From Gammaproteobacteria bacterium (GTDB lineage Bacteria; Pseudomonadota; Gammaproteobacteria; UBA6429; Thiohalophilaceae): a stretch of DNA of 6,661 nt. The translations under genes and the position numbers were made by a program. Under the pieces are notes generated by a model. It did no database searches. It was given only the letters and a program-made list of their open reading frames with translations, and was not told the origin of the DNA. Of this stretch, positions 5,219 through 6,661 are shown piece by piece (the first letter of the stretch is position 1; every line of letters starts with the position of its first letter). The stretch covers positions 1 to 6,661 of the forward strand of contig DRJN01000117.1 in the NCBI GenBank assembly GCA_011052165.1. The letters are read 5' to 3'.

Positions 5219-6358
5219 TTATCTTTTTGTGGGCGTCCAGACAGTGACCCGTTTACCCAGCCCATAAGCGATAGTTGCGTGTGCTATTGCAGCATTTACC
5301 TCAATAAAATAAAACGGGACTTTAATCATTGGAACATGTCTCAAGGCGGGAATAACTGCGCCGACAAAAACCAGGCTATAAAACAGAACCTGTAAAATTA
5401 ATATCACAGCATAAACCGGATGTACCGGGGCCAACAGAATTGAGCTAACAAGTAATGCCAGCAAGAACCACGGCACCATCCATCTCATAATTTTATGACT
5501 CCACACCTCAAAGGCAAAAAAACCATATCTGAACGGATTCAGCACATCGGGCTTACTCATCACTGCTGATATACCTCTGATTACCGTGCGTAATTTTCTT
5601 GCATATTCTCCCTTTTTATTTTTTATGTCTTTATAATATCCAATGACGTTCTGGTCAGTAACGGCAATATAACCCTGACGGGCACAATTCAGCGCGGTAT
5701 TAAAATCACTGGGTATACTGATATCCCACTCCTTGCAAATACAACGACGGGCAGCAAAAAAAGAACCGCTTAATCCGACAAGACTATAAACTTCTGATTC
5801 GAGTTTCCTCAGCCACATCTCATATTTCACATAGGCACCTTCACCAGCAATACTGCCATCTTCGCTGATAAACCTGTCCTCACTCGAAATCGCCCCGATT
5901 TTTTTATCTGAAAATCTTTCAGCAATTAACTTCAATGCACCTTTATCAATTCCGGTTGCAACATCAGAGAACACCAGAATCTCCCCCTTAGCAGCCCTGA
6001 TGGCCTGCAACTGCGCATATTCTTTACCTTTGCGTTCATCTGCCCGAACCAATTGGACCCCCTGCGAACGAAATTCAGCAACAATATCTTCAGTAGCATC
6101 CGTTGAGGCATCCGAGGCCACTATGATTTCAAGCGACTCACGGGGGTAATCGAGCGTCAAGGTATTTAAGATCTTTTCCCGGATTCGGTTCTCTTCATTG
6201 TGCGCGGTAATAATGAGTGTAAGACGTGGAAATTCAGACTCGTGATAGGGTTCGTCTTTCTTACGTTTGGGGATCAATAACAACACTGCAGGATACAGAA
6301 AATAGCTGTAACAGGCACCCGCCAGCAAACACCAAAAAAATAGCTCCATTTCAATCAT
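5219..6358 (-). CDS. membrane-anchored family 2 glycosyltransferase
   Basis: The 379-residue protein probably transfers a sugar from a nucleotide donor to a lipid-linked or growing surface glycan at the inner membrane. One N-terminal membrane segment (about 5-30) ends in the positive KRKK. The GT-A domain follows: LTLIITAHNEENRI (46-59), IIVASDASTDAT (78-89) with the nucleotide-binding Asp83, and VFSDVATG (129-136), where the metal-binding Asp132 belongs to a DVA version of the DxD motif. GLSGSFFAARR (195-205) and SDFNTALNCARQGY (217-230, likely catalytic-base region) come next. The processive-enzyme QxxRW motif is replaced by RKLRTVIRG (254-262), suggesting single-sugar addition. Three membrane segments are likely in the C-terminal part (about 293-312, 315-337 and 347-366), ending in the VWTPTKR tail. 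ATG at 6358 is taken as the start; the Met four codons in (6349) is an alternative, and neither has a clear ribosome binding site. Acceptor and donor are unknown. Confidence 0.88.
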   Translation of the reverse strand: MIEMELFFWCLLAGACYSYFLYPAVLLLIPKRKKDEPYHESEFPRLTLIITAHNEENRIREKILNTLTLDYPRESLEIIVASDASTDATEDIVAEFRSQGVQLVRADERKGKEYAQLQAIRAAKGEILVFSDVATGIDKGALKLIAERFSDKKIGAISSEDRFISEDGSIAGEGAYVKYEMWLRKLESEVYSLVGLSGSFFAARRCICKEWDISIPSDFNTALNCARQGYIAVTDQNVIGYYKDIKNKKGEYARKLRTVIRGISAVMSKPDVLNPFRYGFFAFEVWSHKIMRWMVPWFLLALLVSSILLAPVHPVYAVILILQVLFYSLVFVGAVIPALRHVPMIKVPFYFIEVNAAIAHATIAYGLGKRVTVWTPTKR

Positions 6359-6561
6359 CAGGCAACCAGATAAAATACCGGAAACATAATATTTTAAACT
6401 ATATTTTTAGTCAGCAACCAGCATTTTAAATCTGGATCACAATGATAGGCACTAATTCCTTGAGATTCAGTTATTAACACCCAATACCCACCTGTCAGAA
6501 AATAAATTGAGTATAGATCGGCTATTTGGATGTGTCAGAGCGGAAAAACTAAGATAATTTG
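6359..6561. other. AT-rich non-coding region upstream of the glycosyltransferase gene
   Basis: I see no credible gene in these 203 bases. The part nearest the minus-strand gene (about 6371-6410) is very AT-rich and is the likely place for its promoter, but no pair of -35 and -10 boxes with good spacing stands out on the minus strand. The minus-strand frame that starts at 6649 and runs into this region begins inside a repeat and resembles no protein I know. Confidence 0.5.
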
Positions 6562-6661
6562 AATCCCTTTGGGTGTCATTCCCCGCTGCTTGCAGCGAAA
6601 AACAGTAGGATGGGTAGAGCGAAGCACGAAGTCCAGAGGGAAAACCCATCAGCAGGGTACA
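6562..6661. repeat. composite palindromic repeat, long copy (100 bp, reaches the window edge)
   Basis: Read on the minus strand, this is the same element as 2542-2626, in inverted orientation and with 15 extra bases (6623-6637) in the loop of the GATGGGT (6609-6615) / ACCCATC (6644-6650) hairpin. It also carries the GCTGC/GCAGC hairpin (6585-6594) and the CGGGGAATGACACCCAAA box (6568-6585). The match continues to the last base of the window, so the element may extend further. Confidence 0.85.

Noticed and set aside
6371..6410. sigma-70 promoter for the minus-strand operon
   Set aside because: The region is AT-rich and a TATAGT-like box exists at 6398-6403 on the minus strand, but no acceptable -35 box sits 16-18 bases upstream of it.
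6467..6649. 60-residue minus-strand frame upstream of the glycosyltransferase
   Set aside because: It starts inside the 100-bp repeat and its first half is repeat sequence; there is no recognisable domain or ribosome binding site.

Overview
The window looks like a chromosomal segment of a gammaproteobacterium. The evidence is rdgB followed by hemW, a Rof-type Rho inhibitor, and a sugar kinase that is near-colinear with E. coli Mak. The intergenic spaces carry several families of short palindromic repeats of the kind spread through environmental proteobacteria (REP-like elements and others). No species can be named from the sequence alone, and there is no rRNA, tRNA, CRISPR array, transposase or phage gene in the window.

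Layout: 1-617 holds rdgB (house-cleaning nucleotide pyrophosphatase). 618-1032 is a 415-base gap packed with repeats: a 13-bp direct repeat, two REP-like elements in inverted orientation, a GC-rich hairpin, and a long-range inverted repeat that ends just before hemW. 1033-2469 holds hemW and, 15 bases later, a small rof-like gene. 2470-2716 is a second repeat-rich gap with GGGGAAT-type modules, a composite repeat and a third REP copy. 2717-4000 holds a cupin gene and a fructokinase/mannokinase gene (mak) 3 bases apart, probably one operon. Convergent to them, on the minus strand, 6358-4061 holds a membrane-anchored family 2 glycosyltransferase followed with no spacer by a DegT-type PLP enzyme. 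6359-6661 is AT-rich non-coding sequence that ends in an inverted, longer copy of the composite repeat seen at 2542-2626.

Functionally the plus-strand genes are mostly core metabolism: nucleotide-pool cleaning, heme delivery, transcription-termination control and hexose phosphorylation. The minus-strand pair is probably accessory and concerned with making or modifying a cell-surface glycan. It has a visibly lower GC content than mak in the lines sampled. I see no convincing new multi-gene system. The most unusual content is the repeat architecture: a 25-bp perfect inverted REP pair, a REP copy that looks like a chimera of two REP types, a third copy with a compensatory stem change, and an inverted composite repeat pair that brackets a 3.9-kb block of four genes.
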